DNA from: an uncultured Alphaproteobacteria bacterium
Lineage (GTDB): Bacteria > Pseudomonadota > Alphaproteobacteria > RF32 > CAG-239
DNA: 10,752 nucleotides
Assembly (NCBI GenBank): GCA_946618745.1
Contig: CAMOLN010000014.1
Coordinates: 1-10,752, forward strand
Direction: 5' to 3'
The stretch's first letter is position 1, and the number at the start of each line of letters is the position of its first letter. This document shows positions 1 through 8,177 of this stretch, piece after piece. Under the pieces are notes generated by a model. That model saw nothing but the letters and a program-made list of their open reading frames with translations, was not told the origin of the DNA and ran no database searches. The translations under genes and the position numbers were made by a program.

Positions 1-711
1 AGCCGGAGCTTCGGCTTTAGCTGCAACAGGTTCATCAACTTTTATCAAACCGGCAGGCATCGGCAATTTTACTGAAGTAGATTTCTTTACGGCATCGGTA
101 ACATATACCCAAGAATTATCCGATCCTGGAACACCACCTTTTACCATAATCAATCCCTTATCAGCATTAACAGCCACAACCTTCAAGTTTTGAACGGTTA
201 CCCGCTCATCTCCCATATGTCCGGCCATTTTCTTGCCCTTAAATACTTTACCGGGATCTTGTCTTTGTCCTGTAGAACCATGCGAACGATGTGAAATTGA
301 TACACCGTGAGATGCTTCCAAACCGCCGAAATTGTGACGTTTCATAACACCGGCAAAACCTTTACCGATTGAAGTACCGCAAACATCAACAAATTGACCG
401 GCAACAAAGTGTTCTACAGATAATTTATCGCCGACTTTCAACAGGCAGTCTTCCGAAACTCTGAATTCCGCCAATTTACTCTTCGGCTCAACATTAGCCT
501 TTGCAAAATATCCCTTCATCGGCTTTGTCAGATTCTTTGCTTTGATGTCGCCGCAACCCAATTGAACAGAAGTATAACCATCTTTCTCTTTGGTTTTTAT
601 TGCAACAACTTCCAAGCCGTTAACCTGCAAAACCGTAACCGGAACATGAGTTCCGTCAACTTCAAAAATGCGGGACATTCCAAGTTTTTTTGCAATCAGA
701 CCTGTACGCAT
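1..711 (-). CDS. rplC: 50S ribosomal protein L3 (C-terminus cut by window edge)
   Basis: L3 is a primary 23S rRNA-binding protein that lies near the peptidyl-transferase centre and is needed early in 50S assembly. The frame begins [16 protein letters not shown], the classic L3 start, and contains the conserved loop region [20 protein letters not shown] at about residues 148-167. It then has the family's late motif MVKGGVPGS. All 237 visible codons are open and no stop lies in the window, so the 3' end is missing. The visible tail is Ala-rich and low in complexity (VAAKAEAPA), as in many alphaproteobacterial L3 proteins. AAGGAA at 726-721 is the ribosome-binding site, 9 nt before ATG. rpsJ ends 63 nt upstream with no terminator between, matching the standard S10 operon order rpsJ-rplC. 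Identification is very secure; only the exact C-terminus is unknown. Confidence 0.98.
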   Translation of the reverse strand, partial: MRTGLIAKKLGMSRIFEVDGTHVPVTVLQVNGLEVVAIKTKEKDGYTSVQLGCGDIKAKNLTKPMKGYFAKANVEPKSKLAEFRVSEDCLLKVGDKLSVEHFVAGQFVDVCGTSIGKGFAGVMKRHNFGGLEASHGVSISHRSHGSTGQRQDPGKVFKGKKMAGHMGDERVTVQNLKVVAVNADKGLIMVKGGVPGSDNSWVYVTDAVKKSTSVKLPMPAGLIKVDEPVAAKAEAPA

Positions 712-774
712 TATTATTTTTTCCTTTTCTTAATAGGTTGACTCATCCGAATACTTAATAAGCCAACATTAACA

Positions 775-1083
775 TTATAACTTAATTTCGACATTAACGC
801 CGGCAGCTAAATCTAACTTCATTAAAGCATCAACTGTCTGCGGTGTCGGGTCCACAATATCCAGTAATCTCTTATGTGTACGAATTTCAAATTGTTCACG
901 TGACTTTTTATCGACATGCGGTGAACGATTTACCGTAAACTTTTCGATTCTGGTCGGCAGAGGTATCGGACCTCTGACATTAGCGCCTGTTCTTTTGGCT
1001 GTATGCACAATCTCAGCAGTCGAGAGATCAAGCAATCTATGGTCAAAAGCCTTCAAGCGAATTCTTATATTTTGTGCATCCAT
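775..1083 (-). CDS. rpsJ: 30S ribosomal protein S10
   Basis: S10 sits in the head of the 30S subunit and in many bacteria also links ribosomes to transcription through NusB/NusG. The 102-residue product has the normal family length. It shows family landmarks throughout: [14 protein letters not shown] near the start, [14 protein letters not shown] at about residues 38-51, [19 protein letters not shown] at about 54-72, and [20 protein letters not shown] at 73-92. The ATG at 1083 has a good ribosome-binding site (AAGGAAAAG, 1099-1091). It is the first gene of the S10 operon here, with rplC following after 63 nt. It is preceded by a long leader and its own promoter rather than by tuf, which is the usual upstream neighbour in alphaproteobacteria. 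Confidence 0.99.
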   Translation of the reverse strand: MDAQNIRIRLKAFDHRLLDLSTAEIVHTAKRTGANVRGPIPLPTRIEKFTVNRSPHVDKKSREQFEIRTHKRLLDIVDPTPQTVDALMKLDLAAGVNVEIKL

Positions 1084-1298
1084 TTTTACACTTTTCCTTA
1101 TAACTAGACGGCGCTAACTCAAAAACTTTAAGCCGGCCATCTAAATTGTTAAACCATGCAGAGCCTTGCAATCCACCTTACTCTCTTCGATTCTAACCAA
1201 CTGGTTAATCCGTAAAAAAAATCAGTTAAATCCAAGGGTTACGTTATGTTTTATATCTCAAAAAAACTAACAAAACTTATTGTCAGCTCTCTGATACT
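1084..1298 (-). promoter_or_regulatory. S10 operon leader (5' UTR), about 215 nt, possibly structured
   Basis: This is the non-coding stretch between the predicted transcription start (about 1298) and rpsJ; I see no convincing small ORF in it. Local inverted repeats are visible. One is a 7-bp hairpin with one G-U pair at 1267-1273/1280-1286, followed on the minus strand by seven T (1266-1260). Another is TAACC/GGTTA at 1194-1198/1203-1207. A second run of eight T lies at 1221-1214. The segment AACTG at 1199-1203 could instead pair with CAGTT at 1223-1227, which would be an alternative fold around that T-run. Long leaders before rpsJ are known to mediate r-protein autoregulation in some bacteria (L4 in gammaproteobacteria). 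I do not recognise that L4-type leader here, so regulation is only inferred. Confidence 0.45.
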
Positions 1299-1303
1299 GC
1301 GGG

Positions 1304-1332
1304 TTTGTAACATATCTTAAAATTAATTGCAA
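1304..1332 (-). promoter_or_regulatory. predicted S10 operon promoter (TTGCAA-17-TACAAA)
   Basis: The -35 element TTGCAA lies at 1332-1327 and the -10 element TACAAA at 1309-1304, with an exact 17-bp spacer. The same -35 hexamer and spacing occur in the promoter at 3634-3606. Directly after the -10 comes a GC-rich discriminator, CCCGC (1303-1299), in otherwise AT-rich DNA. Such a discriminator is typical of stable-RNA and ribosomal-protein promoters that respond to ppGpp. The predicted start is an A or G at 1298/1297. The stringent-response interpretation is inference from the discriminator. Confidence 0.6.
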
Positions 1333-1334
1333 GT

Positions 1335-1375
1335 AAAATTTACACAAAAAATAAAAAAAAATTATTTTTTAAATC
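1335..1375 (-). promoter_or_regulatory. AT-rich UP-element-like region upstream of S10 promoter
   Basis: Immediately upstream of the -35 box, the minus strand is almost only A and T, with phased A/T tracts (AAAAAATAATTTTTTTTT and ATTTTTT). This position and composition suit an UP element bound by the RNA polymerase alpha C-terminal domain, as at other strong ribosomal promoters. The surrounding DNA is also AT-rich, so composition alone is weak evidence. Confidence 0.35.
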
Positions 1376-1437
1376 TTCGCAAAGCCTTACCTAGACTCTA
1401 TTTGAGTCCTCCAAAATTTTTGTCAAATTAACTTATA

Positions 1438-1477
1438 AAATTAAAAAAGGTACCTTTACAGATACCTTTTTTAATTT
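1438..1477 (-). terminator. rho-independent terminator of the cysteine-rich protein gene
   Basis: A perfect 15-bp inverted repeat (1438-1452 with 1463-1477) encloses a 10-nt loop. The stem is AAATTAAAAAAGGTA/TACCTTTTTTAATTT. It starts 8 nt after the stop codon of the gene ending at 1485. On the minus strand the hairpin ends in its own TTTTTT tract, so it works as an intrinsic terminator. The symmetric A and T arms would allow termination in either direction. It separates this gene from the S10 operon promoter, so the S10 operon does not depend on read-through. Confidence 0.85.
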
Positions 1478-1484
1478 GTTCAGA

Positions 1485-3563
1485 TTAGTTGCTTTGTGCC
1501 GCACATCCGTTTCCGGTAAGAGTTACCGTATTACTATTATTGTTAACGCTTATCTCAACATCACAACCATTGGATGGTTGATAACCGGGCACGTATATAA
1601 AGCACATTGTTCCATGCGGAATTATTGTACTTGAACCTACATTTTCGCCATTTAATTCAACATTTACAGACCTAATACGTCTGCTGGGACCATACCATAA
1701 CTCATCCATGTAAGCAACTGGCGTATTAGTATCTGTCGCTAAACTGCTCGACCACATACTAACTGCCGGATAATTATCACTAAATTGTAAGGTATTTTGA
1801 ATAAATCCTGTATGATTAGACACATAAGAATTAAATGTAGCCCAATCACCTGCTGTCGGTAAATAGTAATAAACTTTCTGTCCCTCAGCAAAACTTCTGC
1901 CGACATAACCTCCCGAAGTCGATGCGTTATTATTACTCATAACAAAATCACTTGTCCCCAGATTATGCATCATACAATACCATGCAGGCGCCACAATTCC
2001 TTTACCATCAAGTGCGGTATATCCATTTGATAAAATACCTAAATACGGAGAATTTATCACACCTGAATTTGTAATTCTACTACCGCTACTTGGGTTATAA
2101 TAAGGAACTCCAAACGTATAATTATAAGTATTTCTCGGACCTACCGCATCACTGACCGTAGTTTTTGTATTATCAAAATCTGTTGCAGTTACCCCGCTGG
2201 AAAGCGAATGTAATGTACTTGTAATATCATTACAATTCTCCGGAGCGTAGCAAAGCCAATTTGTATTATATTGCATCAATAAATTGCTTGCATTATCAAA
2301 GTTAACAGCATTAATATAAGCTCCGTTATTATTTTCCGGAACTGAAGCTTTTCCCAACCATGGAGACACATATGTTGCCAATAATGACGAACTACTGGGA
2401 TCTTTAATCATTGCTACCGCAATAGTATTATTCAACATAACACCTGCTTTTTCATAAGTATAATCGCTTTGCGGAACAGTCCCCCCAGATTCAACTGCCT
2501 CTTCAATACAAACACCTTCTTTACAATAAACCGAAATTGTCGCTCCTGTCGATGCAGAACATACAAACGCCGGATATTCGTTACCTATTAAATCATCAGT
2601 ATTCGATGCTGCTGAATCTTCTGCCATATACAGCTTATCCCACCTTACGGGAACGCTCATCGAATTAAACATAAAATTCCTATTATCATTCAAACGATAC
2701 AAAGTCTTTCCGGCAGAACATTCTTCAATATCATATCCGCAATGAGCATAATTTCCATTACTTTCCGGACATTTACCAAACCGGCCACATTGATTTTGCA
2801 ACAAATATCCCGAACCGGATCGATTGCGACATGTATTCAAACAACTACGATTATATTCACCAGGGCATGTACAGTCGGTCCTTTTTCTTTTTAAAGGATT
2901 ACGTTCTATACATAAAGCACCGCTTGGTTGGCGTGGACTTTGGCAAGAAGCCTCATCTTCATCATACTGTGAATCACACCTACAACTGTCATACAACCCG
3001 TTACAAGGTTGTCCATTGCCATGTTGTCCGGGATATTCATTACAACTATAAATATATCCTTCACAATTATAACTGGTGCAACCATTCCAATGCTCACCGT
3101 TAATGTCCGTGCAACTTACCCCTGCCAACATACTACAATTAGTTTCATCATATTGAAAAATATTCAAATCACATAAACAAATGGAATATTTTGTCGTATC
3201 ATCCTCTTCTACACAAGTATCACCGCTTCCGACCATATTCTCGGTACAAACATGATAACTGCTGGGACAACCGCAAGATTGATAATATTCAACTCCACCT
3301 CTCGTACAACTATCTCCCGTTAACTCTTTCGGAGTAGCACAATTACTTGTTGTCCATACATAATCACAATTAGAAACATTTGAACAATCCCAACAATTTC
3401 CCACTCGACGACACCCTGCTCCGTTCGTCGAAGAATATCCTTGTTCCTCACAACTAGGTGGTTCCAAACCACCGTTCCAATCCTCAATTTTTATCACACC
3501 GGCCGCGGCATTACCAACATTTACAAATATCCCCAATAATAAGCCATAGCTAACGACCTTCAT
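1485..3563 (-). CDS. predicted secreted cysteine-rich modular protein, unknown function
   Basis: I do not recognise a named family. The product has 692 residues from the ATG at 3563. I chose this start because GGAGGA (3574-3569) lies 5 nt before it, and because it begins directly with a signal peptide (MKVVSYGLLLGIFVNVGNAAAG, likely cut after the alanines near residue 20). The longer frame from 3617 would begin upstream of the predicted transcription start. The mature protein has about 40 cysteines, some 31 of them in the first 282 residues. They include five degenerate modules of four cysteines (residues 83-241). The middle part (about 300-540) is Asn/Ser/Thr/Tyr-rich. The C-terminal part has LPTAGDW (568-574) and WSSS (604-607), reminiscent of C-type-lectin/FGE-like folds such as Fib_succ_major domains; that similarity is by eye only. 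Its own promoter and terminator make it a stand-alone unit. A disulfide-bonded surface or secreted protein is likely; a binding role is a guess. Confidence 0.85.
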   Translation of the reverse strand: MKVVSYGLLLGIFVNVGNAAAGVIKIEDWNGGLEPPSCEEQGYSSTNGAGCRRVGNCWDCSNVSNCDYVWTTSNCATPKELTGDSCTRGGVEYYQSCGCPSSYHVCTENMVGSGDTCVEEDDTTKYSICLCDLNIFQYDETNCSMLAGVSCTDINGEHWNGCTSYNCEGYIYSCNEYPGQHGNGQPCNGLYDSCRCDSQYDEDEASCQSPRQPSGALCIERNPLKRKRTDCTCPGEYNRSCLNTCRNRSGSGYLLQNQCGRFGKCPESNGNYAHCGYDIEECSAGKTLYRLNDNRNFMFNSMSVPVRWDKLYMAEDSAASNTDDLIGNEYPAFVCSASTGATISVYCKEGVCIEEAVESGGTVPQSDYTYEKAGVMLNNTIAVAMIKDPSSSSLLATYVSPWLGKASVPENNNGAYINAVNFDNASNLLMQYNTNWLCYAPENCNDITSTLHSLSSGVTATDFDNTKTTVSDAVGPRNTYNYTFGVPYYNPSSGSRITNSGVINSPYLGILSNGYTALDGKGIVAPAWYCMMHNLGTSDFVMSNNNASTSGGYVGRSFAEGQKVYYYLPTAGDWATFNSYVSNHTGFIQNTLQFSDNYPAVSMWSSSLATDTNTPVAYMDELWYGPSRRIRSVNVELNGENVGSSTIIPHGTMCFIYVPGYQPSNGCDVEISVNNNSNTVTLTGNGCAAQSN
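2841..3317 (-). repeat. five degenerate four-cysteine modules within the secreted protein
   Basis: Residues 83-241 of the 692-residue protein contain five successive units fitting G-x2-C-x(6-12)-C-x(1-4)-C-x(6-11)-C. The cysteines are 86/97/99/106, 117/129/131/143, 151/162/167/174, 187/194/196/207 and 218/231/233/241. The starting glycines are 31-36 residues apart (83, 114, 148, 184, 215). In four units the middle pair is C-x-C; in the third it is C-x4-C. Residues between the cysteines are not conserved, so the repeat is visible in the protein but not as a DNA repeat. The pattern suggests small disulfide-knotted beads in a row. Confidence 0.7.
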
Positions 3564-3568
3564 CACAA

Positions 3569-3574
3569 TCCTCC
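3569..3574 (-). promoter_or_regulatory. strong ribosome-binding site fixing the start at 3563
   Basis: GGAGGA is the best Shine-Dalgarno sequence in the window and lies 5 nt before the ATG at 3563. It settles the start of the cysteine-rich protein in favour of the signal-peptide methionine rather than the upstream ATG at 3617. Confidence 0.85.
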
Positions 3575-3605
3575 GTTGTTTATGTATATTCAGAACATTA
3601 ATGTT

Positions 3606-3634
3606 ATTATAAAACAATCAGGATATTTTTGCAA
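3606..3634 (-). promoter_or_regulatory. predicted sigma-70-type promoter of the cysteine-rich protein gene
   Basis: The -35 element TTGCAA (3634-3629) and a perfect -10 element TATAAT (3611-3606) are separated by exactly 17 bp. The expected transcription start is near 3600, which gives a leader of about 35 nt before the ATG at 3563. The promoter lies in the 107-nt gap downstream of uvrB. The gene therefore has its own transcription, although I see no clear terminator after uvrB and some read-through is possible. Confidence 0.8.
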
Positions 3635-3670
3635 CTATTTTTATATTAATAAAATGTTAAATTTACTAAT

Positions 3671-5653
3671 TCAATGTAAATACCATTTTTCCAGTTCTTT
3701 AATTTTATCACGATATGCTATTGCTTTTTCAAATTCTAAATCAGCAGCAGCTTCCTGCATTAAACGATTATAATCCCGAATTTGTTTATCAATATCATCA
3801 TGCGACAATTTCTCTTTTTTACCTTTACTGCCGACATTATCTTTCATCGTAATTTCATCCAAAACCGAAGATATATTTTTTACAATGGTTTTAGGAATTA
3901 TACCATGCACCCTATTATAATCTTCCTGTTTTACTCTTCTTCTCTCAGTTTCACCTAAAGCTTTAACCAATGAATCAGTCATATTATCCGCATATAATAT
4001 CACTCTTCCCTTATCATTACGTGCAGCCCGTCCTATCGTTTGTATCAAAGAACGTGTTGATCGTAAAAATCCTTCCTTGTCTGCATCCAATATTGCCACC
4101 AAACAACACTCCGGTATATCTAATCCCTCTCGCAATAAATTAATTCCCACCAATACATCAAACACACCCAAGCGCAAATCGCGGATAATTTCTATGCGCT
4201 CCAAGGTATCAATATCTGAATGCAAATAACGCACTTTAATCCCGTTTTCTGCCAAATAACCTGTCAAATCTTCTGCCATTTTTTTAGTTAAAGTTGTAAC
4301 CAAAACTCTCCCCCCCTGAGCCACAACTTTTTTACATTCCGCCATCAAATCATCAACTTGAGTTGCAGCAGGTCTCACAATACATTCCGGATCTGTTAAT
4401 CCGGTCGGCCTGATAATTTGTTCAACAAAAACTCCCCCGCTTTGTTGTAATTCCCAATCTCCCGGGGTAGCAGATACAAAAATTGTTTGTCCGCGCATTG
4501 AATTCCACTCTTCAAACTTCAACGGACGATTATCCACACACGAAGGCAATCTAAAGCCATATTCCGCCAAAGTTGACTTACGATTAAAATCTCCTCTGAA
4601 CATTCCACCGATTTGCGGAACCGCTACATGACTTTCATCAATAAACAATAATGTATCTTCCGGCAAATACTCAAACAATGTCGGCGGAGGAGCACCGGCC
4701 GGACGTCCGGTTAAAAAACGCGAATAATTTTCAATTCCCTTACATGAGCCTGTGGCTTCCAACATCTCCAAATCAAATCTTGTGCGTTGCTCTATACGTT
4801 GAGCCTCTAGTAGTTTGTTTTGTTCGTTAAATTTTTCAATCTGACTTTTTAGTTCCTTACGGATATTCACAATTGCTTGAGCTACTGTCGGCCTTGGCGT
4901 AACATAATGATTAGCCGGATAAATTGTCACTTTTTCTAACGTTTTCAATCTTTTTCCGGTCAAAGTATCAAATTCGTCTATCTCTTCTATTTCATCACCA
5001 AAAAAAGATATCCGCCACCCTTTATCTTCATAATGAGCCGGAAAAATATCCACCACATCCCCCTGAACTCTGAAAGTTGAGCGAACAAAATTTTGCTGAT
5101 TACGCGTATATTGCAACTCGCTCAATCTGCGAAAAACATCAGTAGGTTCTATATTTTGCCCAATTTCCAATCGTAATGTCATTGCTGCATATGAATCAAC
5201 ATCACCCAAACCGTATATACACGAAACCGATGCCACGATAATTACATCACGATATTCCAACAACGATCGTGTAGCAGAATTGCGCATCCGGTCAATTTGC
5301 TCATTTATAGCTGAATCTTTTTCAATATAAGTATCGGTTTTCGGCACATAAGCTTCCGGTTGATAATAATCATAATATGATACAAAATATTCAACATGAT
5401 TGTTCGGAAAAAACTCTTTCATCTCAGCATAGAGCTGCGCAGCTAAGGTCTTATTGGGAGCCATAATCAATGCCGGCCTTGAGCAAGCTTCAATTACTTT
5501 CGCCATGGTATAAGTTTTCCCTGATCCGGTAACTCCGAGCAACACCTGATTTTTCAATCCGTCATCAACACCTTTAACCAATTCTGCTATCGCTTGCGGC
5601 TGATCTCCGGACGGTTGAAATTTTGAACACAAAGAAAATACTGTTTTACTCAA
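3671..5653 (-). CDS. uvrB: excinuclease ABC subunit B (UvrB)
   Basis: UvrB is the damage-verifying helicase-like subunit of nucleotide excision repair. UvrA loads it, and it then recruits UvrC for incision. The 660-residue product has the full set of motifs: N-terminal [11 protein letters not shown] (12-22), Walker A GVTGSGKT (40-47), the beta-hairpin region rich in tyrosine (about 92-120), DESH motif II (339-342), SATP motif III (394-397), [11 protein letters not shown] motif V (505-515), QTIGRAARN motif VI (538-546), and a C-terminal UVR motif that binds UvrC/UvrA (about 622-657). The start is TTG at 5653: the conserved N-terminal motif must be included and the next methionine is at residue 50, inside the ATPase core. 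The start overlaps the upstream stop codon region by 8 nt, so translation is probably coupled to the flagellar TPR gene. No truncation or missing catalytic residue is seen. Confidence 0.98.
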   Translation of the reverse strand: MSKTVFSLCSKFQPSGDQPQAIAELVKGVDDGLKNQVLLGVTGSGKTYTMAKVIEACSRPALIMAPNKTLAAQLYAEMKEFFPNNHVEYFVSYYDYYQPEAYVPKTDTYIEKDSAINEQIDRMRNSATRSLLEYRDVIIVASVSCIYGLGDVDSYAAMTLRLEIGQNIEPTDVFRRLSELQYTRNQQNFVRSTFRVQGDVVDIFPAHYEDKGWRISFFGDEIEEIDEFDTLTGKRLKTLEKVTIYPANHYVTPRPTVAQAIVNIRKELKSQIEKFNEQNKLLEAQRIEQRTRFDLEMLEATGSCKGIENYSRFLTGRPAGAPPPTLFEYLPEDTLLFIDESHVAVPQIGGMFRGDFNRKSTLAEYGFRLPSCVDNRPLKFEEWNSMRGQTIFVSATPGDWELQQSGGVFVEQIIRPTGLTDPECIVRPAATQVDDLMAECKKVVAQGGRVLVTTLTKKMAEDLTGYLAENGIKVRYLHSDIDTLERIEIIRDLRLGVFDVLVGINLLREGLDIPECCLVAILDADKEGFLRSTRSLIQTIGRAARNDKGRVILYADNMTDSLVKALGETERRRVKQEDYNRVHGIIPKTIVKNISSVLDEITMKDNVGSKGKKEKLSHDDIDKQIRDYNRLMQEAAADLEFEKAIAYRDKIKELEKWYLH

Positions 5654-8177
5654 CTTTTTCTTCCAAAGATTTCATATAAAACTTGGCAAAATTATTAAAA
5701 TTATCAATATCGTTAATAGCACTTCTTATTCTATTGATATCAACTTCTTCTTTTTCCAAATGATTCGTTAATACATTAAATGCACTTTCATAAGCTGTTC
5801 CCTTAAAATAAGGCATGAATTTATTATATAATCTTACCAAAACCATCTCTTTTCCCGATTTTTTCAAAGCGGTTGCCCAATCCAATATATATCCGATTTG
5901 TTCTTTAGACAAAGGCTTACCTTTAACTGGTTCTTTGATCAGATATTTAATCACATTAGAGGCATTATCCCAATCTCCAGCTTTCCAATAAATCTCAAAC
6001 TTATACAACAATGCATTACTGCTAAAATCATCTTTCAACAAGCTAAGTGCTTGATTAACTTTTCCCATAGCTGCCAAAGCCTTAGCCCTGATAAACCTGC
6101 GGGGTGCGCTAATTTCCGGCGACATTTTTTCCGCACTTGTAGCGTCCAACACTTCCAATGCCTGCTCCGGGACTTGTTCAAATAAATAAATTATTCCCAA
6201 TCTCGCACCAATCCTCCCTATGTCATCAACCGTCAAATCATCTCGTAACAGCAACGACAATAATATATCTTTGGCTCGAGGTAACAAATCCACAGCAACC
6301 AACCGATCGGCCAATTTTTGCATGATAACATTGCGATTTTCACTCAAATCCCCTAACCAACTGAAATCCTCATACAACGACAGAGCCTTTATCGGTGTTA
6401 AATTTTCATCCGCATGATTGCCGATAAACACGTCCTCAAACACTCTTACCATTTTCTTAAAAATTTTCACTTTCTCTTCATCATCAACAATAAAACCTTC
6501 CTCGTTCAAAATTCTCAAAGCATTATAATAGTCTCGATTCTTCAAATAAAGACCTGCTAATTTAGACAGCAATTCAATTTGAAATTTTCTCTCCCCCCAT
6601 GCAAAACGCAACTTTTCCAGCTCTTTAATTGCTGCAGCCGAATCAATAAAATTAATCATCTGACTCAAAATCGTATGACGAAAACGACCATAAGCCGAAA
6701 ACATCGCTGAATTAGAATTCAGTAAACCTTGATATTCTTTAATTGCATTACGCAAATATCCCTGCATCTCCAATTTTTGCCCAGATAAATAGGTTATTTG
6801 CGGCGACAAATCTCTATACCTATCCTGAACAACATTAAGAATATCAATAAAATTTTGTGCTGACAAATCATCATTAGCTTCTATGGCATTTTGTGCCGCC
6901 ACAATAGCTATTTTATCTTTAATAGATTGAGGATAATCACGCATCAGTGATATATGACGCATAATCAACTCGTTACTTCCTTCTTCGAATTTATAAGCGC
7001 TTTTCGTGATAGTATTCCAAAACTTTCCTTCTGTCGTTTCAAGTATCCGACCGAAAGAAAAATGTTTTTCGGCTTTTTGCCATCTGTGCGCCAAAAAATT
7101 AGCAACTCCTGCCATGGCATGAAAATAATCTGTCCGCACTTCCGGCAAATCAATTTCAAACATTTTATCTAAAATATAAAGAGCTTCTGTCCCCAAACCA
7201 TTATAAACATAATATTTTGCCAAATCCAATCTCAAGGCATTTTTATCTTCCATCGGTGCCGATAATATCTGTTGCTTAAAGTTATTAACCACATCCAAGA
7301 AATTTTGCTCGGCCAATTTTTGCGATATTTGTAAATCGAACGGACTCTTTAATATTGCTTGTTCACCACTTTTTTTCAATTTTTGCTGTTGTTTCAAACT
7401 ATCCAAATCACTGGTGATATTCAAAGATCTGCCTATTGCCTTTAATGTTATTCCCGAATTACCGCGACTAAGCACAACATCGGGAGCATTCACCACAAAA
7501 ACCATCCCTTGCATGGTTTTCAGCATATCAAAATCAGGATAACGATAAAATGTCTCATTACCCAGGCCTAACTGCGGAGTGGTAAAAATCGACAATGCAT
7601 CGCCATAATCAGGATCCAACATTGATATAATATTTCCAACAAAAGTAGTCGGCATAAACAAATAAACATTTTTAAAACTGTCAAACTGCGTAAATATTGT
7701 AAGATCTTTACGTTCAAACTTCGGGGCACGACCGGTATACAAATCTACAATCCACAACAATCCTTCTTTACGCAGAGAAAAATTAACTCCTTCCTTCGGC
7801 TCAATTATTACAATCGTTCCAATCGGATGAGGGAGTGTGTAAATTTTCTTCGCCATTCCTTGAGCTTCCTGTTCCAAATCCGTAACATTGATACTGTTCA
7901 TGCGATCAAAAACCACCCAAATTTTACCTCTGCGCTCAAAGGCCGCCACATTGACCGGAATATTCCACACAAAACGCAAACTTACTATACTGTCTTTAGA
8001 ATGTGTAATCTCTTTTTTATCTTCACTGTTATCGGCACTAAAATGTTCAAAAACCGTCTGCTTGATATCTTCGGTAGTAACTTTAGCCGTCGCCGAAACA
8101 GCAACACTTATCAACCAAGCATTTAACGAAAACAAAACTAAAATTTTTTTAACCAGTTTCAATTTTCCACGACTCAT
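5646..8177 (-). CDS. exported TPR-like protein of the flagellar operon, with AMIN-like N-terminus
   Basis: The 843-residue product has a basic N-terminus and a hydrophobic signal segment (about 8-29; likely cleavage near SVAVSA). Residues 64-148 look beta-rich and alternate hydrophobic and polar residues ([20 protein letters not shown], then [11 protein letters not shown]), resembling AMIN-type peptidoglycan- or envelope-binding domains. From about residue 280 to the end it is almost all helical, with TPR-like pairs, for example about 314-342 ([20 protein letters not shown]) and 350-379. Similar long exported TPR proteins are known next to fliM/motE-like genes in alphaproteobacteria, where their role is poorly defined. 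Its ATG shares a base with the preceding stop (TAATG), implying coupled translation. A periplasmic scaffold for motor or stator assembly fits the context, but this is inference. Confidence 0.85.
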   Translation of the reverse strand: MSRGKLKLVKKILVLFSLNAWLISVAVSATAKVTTEDIKQTVFEHFSADNSEDKKEITHSKDSIVSLRFVWNIPVNVAAFERRGKIWVVFDRMNSINVTDLEQEAQGMAKKIYTLPHPIGTIVIIEPKEGVNFSLRKEGLLWIVDLYTGRAPKFERKDLTIFTQFDSFKNVYLFMPTTFVGNIISMLDPDYGDALSIFTTPQLGLGNETFYRYPDFDMLKTMQGMVFVVNAPDVVLSRGNSGITLKAIGRSLNITSDLDSLKQQQKLKKSGEQAILKSPFDLQISQKLAEQNFLDVVNNFKQQILSAPMEDKNALRLDLAKYYVYNGLGTEALYILDKMFEIDLPEVRTDYFHAMAGVANFLAHRWQKAEKHFSFGRILETTEGKFWNTITKSAYKFEEGSNELIMRHISLMRDYPQSIKDKIAIVAAQNAIEANDDLSAQNFIDILNVVQDRYRDLSPQITYLSGQKLEMQGYLRNAIKEYQGLLNSNSAMFSAYGRFRHTILSQMINFIDSAAAIKELEKLRFAWGERKFQIELLSKLAGLYLKNRDYYNALRILNEEGFIVDDEEKVKIFKKMVRVFEDVFIGNHADENLTPIKALSLYEDFSWLGDLSENRNVIMQKLADRLVAVDLLPRAKDILLSLLLRDDLTVDDIGRIGARLGIIYLFEQVPEQALEVLDATSAEKMSPEISAPRRFIRAKALAAMGKVNQALSLLKDDFSSNALLYKFEIYWKAGDWDNASNVIKYLIKEPVKGKPLSKEQIGYILDWATALKKSGKEMVLVRLYNKFMPYFKGTAYESAFNVLTNHLEKEEVDINRIRSAINDIDNFNNFAKFYMKSLEEKVE
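5659..5664 (-). promoter_or_regulatory. ribosome-binding site for the TTG start of uvrB
   Basis: GGAAGA lies 5 nt before TTG at 5653, inside the last codons of the upstream gene. It supports TTG as the true start and translational coupling across the 8-nt overlap. Confidence 0.6.

Noticed and set aside
1421..1426. Consensus -35 hexamer TTGACA on the minus strand
   Set aside because: No acceptable -10 element lies 16-18 bp downstream; the candidates there match TATAAT at only two or three positions.
2824..3103. Open frames on the plus strand inside the cysteine-rich gene
   Set aside because: They lie opposite a clear coding gene, have low-complexity His/Tyr/Ser-rich translations and no ribosome-binding site, and are antisense artefacts.
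3564..3617. Longer N-terminus of the cysteine-rich protein starting at the ATG at 3617
   Set aside because: The extra 18 residues would precede a signal peptide. The start overlaps the promoter region upstream of the predicted transcription start, and there is no ribosome-binding site comparable to GGAGGA before 3563.
3575..3670. Terminator after uvrB
   Set aside because: The gap is AT-rich but has no convincing GC-containing hairpin followed by a T-run.
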